Notes: generated by a model not told the origin, from the sequence alone. Shown: positions 6,922 through 13,593, counted from the stretch's first letter. The stretch is 15,347 nucleotides of DNA from CAZWVA01 sp964636885 (GCA_964636885.1 CAZWVA010000061.1:1-15347), one strand, 5' to 3'. Numbers and translations are program-made.

Positions 6922-8064
6922 CTAAATTCCAAGCTCGCGAGCTATGACGATATGCTGAATCTCAGAAGTTCCCTCTGTAAGAGAAGCAAGCTTTGCATCC
7001 CTATAGTACCTTTCCACCGGATACTCAACCCCGTATCCGTATCCCCCAAGGACCTGCACAGCCTCCGTAGCCACCCACTGAACTACCTCCGCAGCATACA
7101 GTTTAGCCATAGAGGCCTCTTTCACACATCGCTTTCCCTGACTATAAAGCCAAGCGGCCTTATAAACCAAGAGCCTGGCAGTCTCTATTTTTACTGCCAT
7201 ATCGGCCAGTTTGAAGCTTATTGCTTGAAATTTGGATATAGGCCTTCCAAATGCTTCCCTCTCCTTGGAATATCCTAGGGCATACTCGAAAGCAGCCTGA
7301 GCCATGCCAACCGATTTGGCCGCATGAGTGATCCTCGCTCCAAGAAGGGTTGCCATAGCACGTTCAAATCCCCCTTCACCGACTAAAAGATTCTCTTCGG
7401 GAACCTCGCAATTCTCAAAAACAAGCTCCCCAGTATCCGCCGCCTTGTGACCCAGTTTATGGATTTTGCCACCTACCTTAAACCCCGGAAAACCCTTTTC
7501 AACAATAAATAGACTAATGCCCTCCCCCTTTTTGGTTTTATCCGTGTAAGCAGCGACAATTGTAAAATCAGCCATGCACCCATTTGTGATCCAGGTCTTG
7601 CTTCCATTGAGTATGTATTTATTACCTTCTTTAACAGCCTGGCTACGAATACTACGAACATCAGAACCCGCATTAGGCTCCGTAAGCCCAAGTGCTCCTA
7701 TCTTCTCCCCAGCAATGCCAGGCACAAGGTACTTTTGTTTTTGTTCCTCCGTTCCAAACTTATATATGGGGAAAAGGGCTAAACCCGTATGGGCATTTAT
7801 ACACATGGCTATCCCCGCACATATCTTTCCCATCTCCTCAGCAAAGATGCAATCGGTCACCTTGTCGAGCCCTACCCCGCCGTACTCTTCAGGGAAATTG
7901 ATCCCTAAAAAACCCATCTCTCCAAGCTTGGGAAAAAGCTCTTTTGGAAACTCTTCTTTTCTCTCATATTCCTCCACGAGCGGCTCGATTTCATTTTTCC
8001 CAAACTGTCTTACCGTATCTCTAAACATCTCTTGTTCTTCGGTAAATTCAAAATCTAGAGGCAC
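6922..8064 (-). CDS. Acyl-CoA dehydrogenase
   Basis: A 380-residue FAD-dependent acyl-CoA dehydrogenase introducing a 2,3-double bond into an acyl-CoA and passing electrons to ETF. LTEPNAGSD and the following SKTWITNG are the usual FAD-contact blocks of the middle domain. The C-terminal LTEGTSEIQ contains the catalytic base E364, in the position of MCAD Glu376. R...FG..I..FQA and VQVLGGYGY are typical. Length is normal and it is full length, apparently active. The start is GTG at 8064, chosen because AGGAGGGG ends three bases upstream. It heads the minus-strand operon and supplies the substrate for the MaoC hydratase. A 107-base gap before the thiolase-like gene contains no clear promoter. 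Chain length and branching preference are not readable. No ETF genes are on the plasmid, so electrons must go to chromosomally encoded carriers. Confidence 0.95.
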   Translation of the reverse strand: MPLDFEFTEEQEMFRDTVRQFGKNEIEPLVEEYERKEEFPKELFPKLGEMGFLGINFPEEYGGVGLDKVTDCIFAEEMGKICAGIAMCINAHTGLALFPIYKFGTEEQKQKYLVPGIAGEKIGALGLTEPNAGSDVRSIRSQAVKEGNKYILNGSKTWITNGCMADFTIVAAYTDKTKKGEGISLFIVEKGFPGFKVGGKIHKLGHKAADTGELVFENCEVPEENLLVGEGGFERAMATLLGARITHAAKSVGMAQAAFEYALGYSKEREAFGRPISKFQAISFKLADMAVKIETARLLVYKAAWLYSQGKRCVKEASMAKLYAAEVVQWVATEAVQVLGGYGYGVEYPVERYYRDAKLASLTEGTSEIQHIVIARELGI

Positions 8065-8130
8065 TGTCCCCTCCTGAAATACAGTTTTTTGTATACGTAG
8101 GCATATTACTTAAGAGCATGTCGTTGTGTG

Positions 8131-8158
8131 ATTATAGCATGTTTTTGGGAAGTGTAAA
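8131..8158 (-). promoter_or_regulatory. Promoter of the acyl-CoA dehydrogenase operon
   Basis: On the minus strand TTTACA (8153-8158), a 16-base spacer and a perfect TATAAT (8131-8136), with TG before it giving an extended -10 (TGCTATAAT). Transcription would begin near 8124, about 60 bases before the GTG at 8064. Confidence 0.7.
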
Positions 8159-8198
8159 AAAATTTCGCAAAAATGAAAATGCACGAAATAAGGAAATC

Positions 8199-8207
8199 TG
8201 CTATAAT
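8199..8207 (+). promoter_or_regulatory. Extended -10 promoter of the recombinase gene
   Basis: TGCTATAAT, the same nine bases as the divergent promoter, reads on the plus strand. No good -35 is present. Transcription would begin near 8214, directly at the ribosome site CGGAGG (8215-8220), which argues for the GTG start at 8227. Confidence 0.45.
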
Positions 8208-8226
8208 CCAAAGTCGGAGGTATACA

Positions 8227-8943
8227 GTGGAAGAGGCAGACAATTTCGCAACACCTTTTAAAAACACGAAAGAAGAAGCTATAAAAAAGATAATTAGAAT
8301 CGTAAAACAAGAAGGTTGGAATTACAACGACTTCAGATACGTTTACCGTAGGGTTAGGGAAACACTCGATCTCCACCCAATCAAAAAACCTAAAAAATTA
8401 CCCCGCATCCTTTCAGAAGACGATTTTAAGAGGTTTTATAATGAAATCGAAAAGGCCGGTAACCTCCAGCATGAGCTTATGCTTAAGCTTCTCTTCTTTA
8501 CTGGAGTACGGAATAGTGAATTAGCAAATATAAAAATGAGCGATATCTACCTAAACGAAAACAAGATATTTATAGAACAAGGCAAAGGTTCAAAGGACAG
8601 GTATGTGTTTTTTAATCAGAGTTTTAAAACGGCACTTAAGATCTATATCAAAGGCAGACCCAAGAACAGGTTTCTATTCCAAACCAGAAACAACACTAAA
8701 TACACCACTAGAAGAATACAACAGATAGTAAAATACTATGCCGACAAGGTGGGAGTTAAGGCGACTCCTCACACATTCAGACATCAAGCAATAACTTGGC
8801 TCACAAAGCACGGGCTTACGGACGCAGAGCTTATGTTGATTACCGGACACAGTTCTAAGGAAAGCCTCAAGGTATATCAACACCTAGCCCTACAAGATGT
8901 GGAAGGCAAATACCAAGAAGCCATGAAAAGAATAGACCTCTAG
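8227..8943 (+). CDS. Tyrosine recombinase/integrase
   Basis: A tyrosine site-specific recombinase of 238 residues from GTG 8227; the frame stays open to an ATG at 8173, but that ATG has no ribosome site while GTG 8227 follows CGGAGG by six bases. All catalytic residues are visible (238-residue numbering): R95 in TGVRNSELANI, K120 in GKGSKDRY, H182 and R185 in HTFRH, H208 in ITGHSS and nucleophile Y217 in VYQHLAL. The catalytic domain is complete; the N-terminal core-binding domain is short (about residues 1-60). On a small circular plasmid such an enzyme most likely resolves multimers, as Xer proteins do, or could integrate the element; the target site is not identified. It stands alone, divergent from the acyl-CoA operon and ahead of its own terminator. 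Confidence 0.92.
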   Translation: MEEADNFATPFKNTKEEAIKKIIRIVKQEGWNYNDFRYVYRRVRETLDLHPIKKPKKLPRILSEDDFKRFYNEIEKAGNLQHELMLKLLFFTGVRNSELANIKMSDIYLNENKIFIEQGKGSKDRYVFFNQSFKTALKIYIKGRPKNRFLFQTRNNTKYTTRRIQQIVKYYADKVGVKATPHTFRHQAITWLTKHGLTDAELMLITGHSSKESLKVYQHLALQDVEGKYQEAMKRIDL

Positions 8944-9005
8944 CAAAAATGCCATCAAAATAAACATCCCCTTGTCTGTTCAGGTCTATAAATGAATAAA
9001 CACTC

Positions 9006-9064
9006 TCCTATCCCTACAAATGGAAGGATTAATTAACAAGAGGCCACTAACTAAACTGATAGGA
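9006..9064. repeat. Inverted repeat downstream of the recombinase
   Basis: TCCTATC (9006-9012) and GATAGGA (9058-9064) are exact inverted copies 45 bases apart, with the palindrome TTAATTAA between them. This could be part of a recombination site for the adjacent recombinase, but seven bases can match by chance. Confidence 0.25.
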
Positions 9065-9075
9065 TATAAATCCCC

Positions 9076-9100
9076 GCTTGGCCCTCAAGCCTCGTTTTTT
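9076..9100 (+). terminator. Rho-independent terminator of the recombinase gene
   Basis: GCTTG (9076-9080) pairs with CAAGC (9086-9090) around GCCCT. It is followed by CTCG and seven Ts starting at 9095. The stem is short but the T-tract is good. Confidence 0.5.
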
Positions 9101-9119
9101 TATTAAATCAGAAACAGTA

Positions 9120-9500
9120 TTAACCCGCTTTAGGCGGCACATACACCCAAATTAACTCCGAGCCATCTGCTGTAGCTTGAACCTCGTATTCCGTTTGAGG
9201 TGGAAAGCCAACCCAATCCCCAGCCCCAACCTCTTTTACCTGTCCCTCGCTCAGGATCCTGAATTTACCCTTTGTAACAAAATAAGCAACGTAAGTCTCC
9301 GAATTCTTCCAGCGTTTTAGCTCTTCACCATTCTTACAATGATACCATCCAAACCAGAATGGATATGCGGCATTACCTGCAGGAGCCCCACTTAACGCAT
9401 CGCTAGCCGGACCAAAAGCAAGGGTAAGCATCCCACTACTACCGGGAATAACATCACCACAACTAAACTGTTTAAGTTGTGAGTTACTCAGAAATCCCAT
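9120..9500 (-). CDS. Cupin-like protein lacking the usual metal ligands
   Basis: A 126-residue single-domain protein that reads as a small RmlC-like cupin. The second half (about 64-122) has the alternating beta pattern with YFVTKGKFRIL (cupin motif 1 region) and GAGDWVGFPPQTEYEV (motif 2 region, with the GDxV and P-rich turn). The histidines of motif 1 (HxH) are replaced by W64-K65-N66, with E68 kept, and the motif 2 histidine is Y105. A metal-dependent oxygenase role is thus unlikely; a ligand-sensing or binding role is more probable. The start is supported by AAGGAGG eight bases upstream. It is a single gene with its own promoter and a possible operator in the leader, convergent with the recombinase. 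Family assignment is moderate; function is unknown. Confidence 0.7.
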   Translation of the reverse strand: MGFLSNSQLKQFSCGDVIPGSSGMLTLAFGPASDALSGAPAGNAAYPFWFGWYHCKNGEELKRWKNSETYVAYFVTKGKFRILSEGQVKEVGAGDWVGFPPQTEYEVQATADGSELIWVYVPPKAG

Positions 9501-9524
9501 GTTTTGTACCTCCTTATGACGAAT

Positions 9525-9541
9525 CTTGATTTAAATTCAAG
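9525..9541. promoter_or_regulatory. Near-palindrome in the cupin leader (possible operator)
   Basis: The sequence at 9525-9541 reads CTTGA-TTTAAAT-TCAAG, a palindrome with perfect 5-base arms, lying between the promoter and the ribosome site of the cupin gene. Confidence 0.3.
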
Positions 9542-9596
9542 GTCAAGAAGCCCGATTCTAGAAGCAGCAATTAGTAACACCAGCCTCTTTAGAGCT

Positions 9597-9626
9597 TTTA
9601 TATCATGTTTCTCTGAAGAAAGTCAA
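9597..9626 (-). promoter_or_regulatory. Promoter of the cupin gene
   Basis: On the minus strand TTGACT (9621-9626), 18 bases, then TATAAA (9597-9602). The leader is about 90 bases. Confidence 0.6.
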
Positions 9627-9696
9627 CACAGAATTTAGAAGAAACAAAAAATTTGTCTATAAAAACACTAATTCTTACAAATAAATACAAATACGA

Positions 9697-9725
9697 TTGA
9701 CAACAAACAAATGGTCTTCTAAAAT
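9697..9725 (+). promoter_or_regulatory. Promoter of the partition operon
   Basis: TTGACA (9697-9702), exactly 17 bases, TAAAAT (9720-9725). It lies about 55 bases before the HTH gene at 9781. Four ACAAAT hexamers (9677, 9687, 9707, 9750) surround it. Confidence 0.75.
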
Positions 9726-9780
9726 CTGCAAAGAAAACAATTAAGAACAACAAATCATAAAGTAGGCAGATGGTGTTATT

Positions 9781-9984
9781 ATGAGTAAAACGTTCCAAGA
9801 AGAAGTCTTGACAAGCAAAGAAGCGAGCGATTATCTAAAGATAGCTCCTCGAACTCTCTATCGTCATATCAGGAAACACAGTATACCCGCTTTTAAGCTA
9901 GGGAGGGAATGGCGTTTTATAAAATCAGAACTCGACAAGTGGCTGATTAAAAAGGTTCAAGAATTATCAAAGGAAGGTAGGTAG
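9781..9984 (+). CDS. Excisionase-family helix-turn-helix DNA-binding protein
   Basis: A 67-residue protein that is almost entirely one MerR/excisionase-type winged helix. The HTH is at about residues 10-31 (LTSKEASDYLKIAPRTLYRHI), followed by the wing IPAFKLGREWRFIKSELDKWL (35-55), the standard hallmark of this group. Such small proteins act as repressors or as accessory DNA-bending factors. It is the first gene after the promoter at 9697 and sits 12 bases before parA, so it could regulate the partition operon or help organise the centromere. A role with the recombinase is also possible but less supported by position. Confidence 0.85.
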   Translation: MSKTFQEEVLTSKEASDYLKIAPRTLYRHIRKHSIPAFKLGREWRFIKSELDKWLIKKVQELSKEGR

Positions 9985-9996
9985 AGAAGTCAATAA

Positions 9997-10758
9997 ATGA
10001 GCAGGATAATTGCTATAATCAACCAAAAAGGGGGAAGTGGAAAAACTACAACCACAGTCAACCTCGGCGCATATCTAGCAAGATTTGGTAGAAGTATGCT
10101 GCTTATAGATCTAGATCCACAGGCAAACAGTACAATCCACCTTGGGTTAAAACCCCATGAAGTACAGAGAAGCGTTTACGATGTAATGATGGATGAAAGG
10201 CCATTTTCAGAGGTTATCCAGGCAACGCAAGTTGATAACTTATTTATTGCACCAGCTAATATAAACCTCTCAGGGGTAGAAATAGAACTCGCAGGAATGG
10301 TTGGTAGGGAAATGGTTTTAAAAGACGCCGTTGAAAAAATAGTAGTTAATTACGATTACATATTGATAGATTCTCCTCCATCTCTTGGACTTCTTACCGT
10401 TAATGCACTTACAGTAGCGACGGAGATAATAATTCCAGTCCAAACAGAGTTCTTTGCACTTGAAGGTATGGGAAAGCTATTTCATACTGTTGATATAATT
10501 AAAAAGAGATTGAATCGAAACCTGAGAATAACTGGAATCGTCCCTACGATGTTTGATGTAAGAACAAACCTTTCTCGCGAAGTCATGGAGAAAATAAGGG
10601 AATACTTTGGAGATAAGGTTTATAAAACGGTAATACGAAAAAACGTTCGACTTGCTGAAGCATCAAGTCACGGGAAGCCGATTATGCTCTACGATCCCCG
10701 TTCTACCGGAGCCGAGGACTACGAAAGTCTATCAACGGAGGTAGACAGCCGTGTCTAG
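9997..10758 (+). CDS. parA: ParA/Soj-type partition ATPase
   Basis: A 253-residue ParA-family ATPase that segregates plasmid copies by ATP-dependent, nucleoid-associated movement. The deviant Walker A is KGGSGKT at residues 11-17 with the signature lysine K11. Walker A' is LLIDLDPQAN (35-44) and Walker B is ILIDSPP around D125. Length fits the type without an N-terminal DNA-binding domain (Soj/ParF-like), so regulation is probably done by a neighbour. The partner gene starts inside its last codons at 10751, giving translational coupling. Together with the replication gene this shows that the molecule is an autonomous replicon. Confidence 0.95.
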   Translation: MSRIIAIINQKGGSGKTTTTVNLGAYLARFGRSMLLIDLDPQANSTIHLGLKPHEVQRSVYDVMMDERPFSEVIQATQVDNLFIAPANINLSGVEIELAGMVGREMVLKDAVEKIVVNYDYILIDSPPSLGLLTVNALTVATEIIIPVQTEFFALEGMGKLFHTVDIIKKRLNRNLRITGIVPTMFDVRTNLSREVMEKIREYFGDKVYKTVIRKNVRLAEASSHGKPIMLYDPRSTGAEDYESLSTEVDSRV

Positions 10759-11137
10759 AAGAAAGGTACTCGGAGTTGATCCCCTTGGTTGGATAAAACC
10801 CACTGTTCAAGAGATAGAAAAACAATCTACAAAGGACAAAGAAGAACAGGATCAAAATCAAACAAACAAGAAAGTTCCTAAGTTCAGAACTTATGAAGTT
10901 CAATTGACTCTCAGACTAAGGGAAGACCAATTAGAATTCCTTTCAAAGCTTGAAAGAGAAATAATGAAAAAAAGATCAAGGGCAAACAGAAAGGAACGAA
11001 TCACTAAGAACTCCATCATAAGAGCAATTATAGATGCCACTAGGGAATTGAAAATCAACACTGTAGAAATAGGAGATGAAATAGAGCTCGTAAGGCGGTT
11101 TAAACTGGCTTTTAGTCTAAGGTGCAACAACCTATAA
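10751..11137 (+). CDS. Small ParA partner, probable ribbon-helix-helix centromere-binding protein
   Basis: A 128-residue basic protein starting with GTG inside the end of parA (8-base overlap), with GGAGG eight bases upstream. Residues about 15-45 are a charged, glutamine-rich, probably disordered region, as in ParG-type proteins where the flexible tail stimulates ParA. Residues 46-100 read like a ribbon-helix-helix or short helical domain: a strand YEVQLTLRL, a helix EDQLEFLSKLEREIMKKR and a helix TKNSIIRAIIDATREL. No ParB HTH or CTPase motif is present. The role as centromere binder is inferred mainly from position and domain shape. The gene ends only 25 bases before the convergent end of the replication gene. 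Confidence 0.65.
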   Translation: MSRRKVLGVDPLGWIKPTVQEIEKQSTKDKEEQDQNQTNKKVPKFRTYEVQLTLRLREDQLEFLSKLEREIMKKRSRANRKERITKNSIIRAIIDATRELKINTVEIGDEIELVRRFKLAFSLRCNNL

Positions 11138-11162
11138 TAGGTGCCCTGAAAAACGATCTCGG

Positions 11163-12053
11163 TTATTTCTCTAAAAGCCTAGATATTTTCTCAGATATTA
11201 CATTGCAGACCGTTGCAACAAAGAAATTTCTCGCCCTCTCATAATCCTTAGGGATTTTATCATATGGGAATTCTAGCTTAACTTCCTCCGCAATCCGATT
11301 TGGATTCATTTTTATATTGTTTTTAAATAAGTCGCTTGCCCTGTTAATCATAATCTCTTTACAGGCCTTATAGGCCCCTTCTTCAACCAATTCCTCAATT
11401 GGTTTCATATTATGTAGGTTGTCATATACTTCAAATAGTCTTTCTCTAAAAATCCCCTCTCTAAAATATTTACGCACCCTTTCTTTTTCTTCTTTAACAG
11501 CTTGGAATGGCATTTTTAGACTGGAGCTCTTTCCATTTTCGGCGTTTCTTACCTTAAGGGTACTCTTATTTATTTGTGTCTTCTTATTATATGAGTATTC
11601 TTTGGAGGAACTATAGTTCCTCCCCCCGGAGGAACTATAGTTCCTCCCCCCGGTGACTTTTAGTTCCCCCCCCTCTTTGGCTTTTTTCACCTCCTCTATA
11701 AGTCTTTGGATCAAAGGTCGAAAATCAAAAATCGTTGTTATCTGGGCTCCGGTTTCCTCATCAAACCTTTGTGTTCTTATTAATAAATTCATTTCTTCTA
11801 GTTCCTGTATTGTTTTTCTAATGCTTCTTTCTGTAACGCCTGCTCTTTGTGCCAGAGTTGAATAACTTGGAAAGGGATTCTCTGTGTCCCATTTAAATGA
11901 CATTATATCGATTATTAGGGCAAGATGGTGGGGTTTAATTCCTAGATTAGACCTGTAACGGAGAAGTATATTGGGAACGCTTGTAAACCCTTCGTCCAAT
12001 ATATCTCCCCAGATCTGGACTATTTTGGTTTTATCCTGTTGTTTGATTGCCAT
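11163..12053 (-). CDS. Replication initiation protein (HTH_36/RepA_N-like)
   Basis: A 296-residue protein with an N-terminal winged helix-turn-helix (about 25-110): NILLRYRSNLGIKPHHLALIIDI, then PSYSTLAQRAGVTERSIRKTIQELEEMNLL (62-91), typical of plasmid replication proteins of the HTH_36/RepA_N kind. A low-complexity linker (about 125-175) contains two tandem copies of GGRNYSSS (135-150) that are encoded by palindromic DNA repeats. The C-terminal half (about 175-296) is helical and charged, as expected for the host-interaction domain. In RepA_N plasmids such as pSK41 the origin lies inside the rep gene between these two domains, and the same may hold here (inference). The start is fixed by GGGAGG six bases before ATG 12053. 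The gene is opposite to the partition operon, and its leader is complex. Assignment as initiator rests on the fold and the plasmid context. Confidence 0.8.
   Translation of the reverse strand: MAIKQQDKTKIVQIWGDILDEGFTSVPNILLRYRSNLGIKPHHLALIIDIMSFKWDTENPFPSYSTLAQRAGVTERSIRKTIQELEEMNLLIRTQRFDEETGAQITTIFDFRPLIQRLIEEVKKAKEGGELKVTGGRNYSSSGGRNYSSSKEYSYNKKTQINKSTLKVRNAENGKSSSLKMPFQAVKEEKERVRKYFREGIFRERLFEVYDNLHNMKPIEELVEEGAYKACKEIMINRASDLFKNNIKMNPNRIAEEVKLEFPYDKIPKDYERARNFFVATVCNVISEKISRLLEK
11604..11675. repeat. Tandem 24-bp repeats with perfect 20-bp palindromes inside the rep gene (candidate origin)
   Basis: GGAGGAACTATAGTTCCTCC occurs at 11604-11623 and again at 11628-11647. It is its own reverse complement and the units repeat every 24 bases, separated by CCCC. 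A degenerate third unit starts at 11652 (GGTGACTTTTAGTTCC). The period is eight codons, so the protein frame is kept (GGRNYSSS twice). This looks like initiator-binding sites embedded in the linker-coding part of rep. Confidence 0.7.
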
Positions 12054-12076
12054 GATACACCTCCCGGTTTTTGAGG

Positions 12077-12121
12077 TTAATATTTAAAAGCTTGACATGG
12101 TATCTTGGTAGAAGGTATCAT
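12077..12121 (-). CDS. Possible leader peptide upstream of rep
   Basis: A 14-codon frame (MIPSTKIPCQAFKY) begins at ATG 12121 on the minus strand, nine bases after GGAAGGTGG, and stops with TAA 23 bases before the rep start codon. It lies inside the proposed rep leader, with its ribosome site complementary to the 5' part of the proposed antisense RNA. Leader peptides coupled to rep translation are known in IncFII-type plasmids. The frame is short and may be chance. Confidence 0.3.
   Translation of the reverse strand: MIPSTKIPCQAFKY
12092..12121 (+). promoter_or_regulatory. Promoter of the putative antisense RNA
   Basis: TTGACA (12092-12097), 18 bases, TATCAT (12116-12121, one mismatch from consensus). 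It points away from the rep coding region into the rep leader. No protein gene lies between it and the terminator at 12144-12190. Confidence 0.55.
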
Positions 12122-12127
12122 TAGGTT

Positions 12128-12190
12128 GTTCCACCTTCCGGTTGCCGCCGTTGCTATTAGCTTTTTGCTAGGCTTCGGCGGCTTTTTTTT
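12128..12190 (+). ncRNA. Putative countertranscribed RNA controlling rep
   Basis: A promoter at 12092-12121 and a strong terminator at 12144-12190 on the plus strand would give an RNA of about 60-65 bases with no reading frame. It is fully complementary to the leader of the rep mRNA, which is transcribed from about 12202 on the minus strand. This is the arrangement of copy-number-control antisense RNAs (RNAI/ctRNA). The exact start is estimated from the -10 position. Confidence 0.55.
12144..12190 (+). terminator. Strong rho-independent terminator ending the antisense RNA
   Basis: GCCGCCG (12144-12150) pairs with CGGCGGC (12176-12182), with an inner TAGC/GCTA hairpin, followed by eight Ts (12183-12190). 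It functions on the plus strand only. The same stem would fold in the rep leader transcript as a target hairpin. Confidence 0.8.
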
Positions 12191-12208
12191 CGTACCTGTC
12201 AAGGCCCT

Positions 12209-12237
12209 ATTATATTTTGACAAGGTGTGAAAAGCAA
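12209..12237 (-). promoter_or_regulatory. Promoter of the rep gene
   Basis: A perfect TATAAT on the minus strand (12209-12214), 17 bases from a weak TTGCTT (12232-12237). TGTCAA (12197-12202) and TTGACA (12218-12223) form an inverted repeat around the -10, a possible operator. The predicted leader to ATG 12053 is about 150 bases. The remaining 12241-12380 is A/T-rich without a gene I can support. Confidence 0.5.
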
Positions 12238-12382
12238 ATTGATTATTTATAGCTTGTGATTCATTAGTTAGTAACTTCTTAAGTTCTGAAGCTAAAGGGT
12301 TCTTATTTGCTTAGCTAAATGACGTATTGGAAAACAGGGATTTTAATTCCGCTATTGTCACGGTCAAAGCCAAAAATCACGC

Positions 12383-12412
12383 TTGCAATTAAAGATCAAA
12401 ATGATTTAAAAT
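12383..12412 (+). promoter_or_regulatory. Promoter of the thiolase-DUF35-Sir2 operon
   Basis: TTGCAA (12383-12388), 18 bases, TAAAAT (12407-12412). A strong ribosome site AAGGAGG (12430-12436) follows eight bases before ATG 12445. Confidence 0.5.
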
Positions 12413-12444
12413 AGAAAGAGCCTTAGGTTAAGGAGGTTACGATT

Positions 12445-13593
12445 ATGAGGGGTGTTTATGTACTTGGTGTGGGAACAACTGCTTGTGGTAAGTTTCCTGA
12501 TAAACCTGCTCACATCCTGGGACGTGAAGCGGCTTGGGCTGCGATAAAGGATGCTGGTATCCATCCACGAAGAATAGAAATAGCTTTCTGTGGACACGTC
12601 TATCAGGGAATGGGGGTAGGGCAGAGAACACTAAAAGAGATCGGACTTGTTGGACAGCCGGTTGTGAATGTTGAAGGAGCGTGTGGGAGCGGAACGCTTT
12701 CGTTTTGGGAGGCTTGGAGATCGATAGCCTACGGTCAATACGATATCGCCTTGGCTCTTGGTGTGGAAAACCTCAGTCGTATTCTCTCCGGAGGTCCTTT
12801 GCCACTTGAGGAGGATGACATTGAGGTTGCTATGGGAATGGGGATGCCAGCCCTTTATGCTATGAGGGCAAAAAGATATATGGAAGAGTACGGCGTTACA
12901 GCCGAACAACTGGCAAAAGTCGTAGTTAAAAGCCGTAAACATGCTGCCTTAAATCCGATTGCTCAATATAGAAAAGAAACCACCATAGAGGAAGTGCTTA
13001 ACTCCCCGATGATCGCTGACCCCCTAACGCGTAGTCAGTGTTGTCCTGTAGGTGATGCCGCAGCGGCGGCTGTGCTTTGCTCTGAAGACTTAGTTAAAGA
13101 GCTTGCAACTAAAAAACCTATTAAAGTGCTCGGTTGTGCTGCCCAGTCGGGTAAGTATAGCAGTCCGGAAAAACTGATTTGTGACCCTTCTGAGAACGTC
13201 GCTAGGACATCCAAAATGGCGTATGAGATGGCTGGATTAGGACCTGAAGATATGGATGTGGCTGAGATACACGATGCATTCTCGATAGCAGAGATGTTGG
13301 TTTACGAAGCCCTTGGATTTTGTGAGAAAGGAGCAGGGTTTAGACTGATCGAAGAAGAAAGAACATCACTCGGTGGGGATATAGTTGTCAATCCAGGGGG
13401 AGGTCTCCTTTCACGGGGGCATCCAGTAGGAGCAACTGGACTATTGCAGACAGCAGAGATTGTATGGCAACTACGAGGCGAGGCCGGAGCACGTCAGGTA
13501 GAGGGTGCAAAAGTAGGCATCATAGAAACGATGGGTGGAGCTCAACCAGCTATGGATGGAATCACTTGTGTAGTAAGCATATTAGGTGTCTAG
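12445..13593 (+). CDS. SCP2-type thiolase with active-site cysteine (acetyl-CoA acetyltransferase family)
   Basis: A 382-residue thiolase of the SCP2/archaeal-thiolase group, forming or cleaving a 3-ketoacyl-CoA. The nucleophile is C80 in VEGACGSGTLSF, HDAF at 276-279 is the family's Asn/His block, and SRGHPVGATG carries the catalytic H326. The C-terminal block is ETMGGAQ, without the second cysteine of classical thiolases, which is usual in the SCP2 group. Length is normal. The next gene encodes a DUF35 protein with an intact zinc ribbon, 20 bases downstream; such pairs form stable complexes in archaea and in many bacteria (for example thiolase-DUF35-HMG-CoA synthase). It differs from the cysteine-less homologue at 5603, so the plasmid holds two functionally distinct pairs. 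Confidence 0.92.
   Translation: MRGVYVLGVGTTACGKFPDKPAHILGREAAWAAIKDAGIHPRRIEIAFCGHVYQGMGVGQRTLKEIGLVGQPVVNVEGACGSGTLSFWEAWRSIAYGQYDIALALGVENLSRILSGGPLPLEEDDIEVAMGMGMPALYAMRAKRYMEEYGVTAEQLAKVVVKSRKHAALNPIAQYRKETTIEEVLNSPMIADPLTRSQCCPVGDAAAAAVLCSEDLVKELATKKPIKVLGCAAQSGKYSSPEKLICDPSENVARTSKMAYEMAGLGPEDMDVAEIHDAFSIAEMLVYEALGFCEKGAGFRLIEEERTSLGGDIVVNPGGGLLSRGHPVGATGLLQTAEIVWQLRGEAGARQVEGAKVGIIETMGGAQPAMDGITCVVSILGV

Noticed and set aside
7574..8077. A 167-codon plus-strand frame opposite the acyl-CoA dehydrogenase
   Set aside because: Antisense to a gene with full family motifs; its composition is that of a complementary-strand artefact and it has no ribosome site.
8173..8226. ATG 8173 as start of the recombinase
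   Set aside because: No ribosome site, and an extended -10 promoter element lies inside this stretch; GTG 8227 has a good CGGAGG site.
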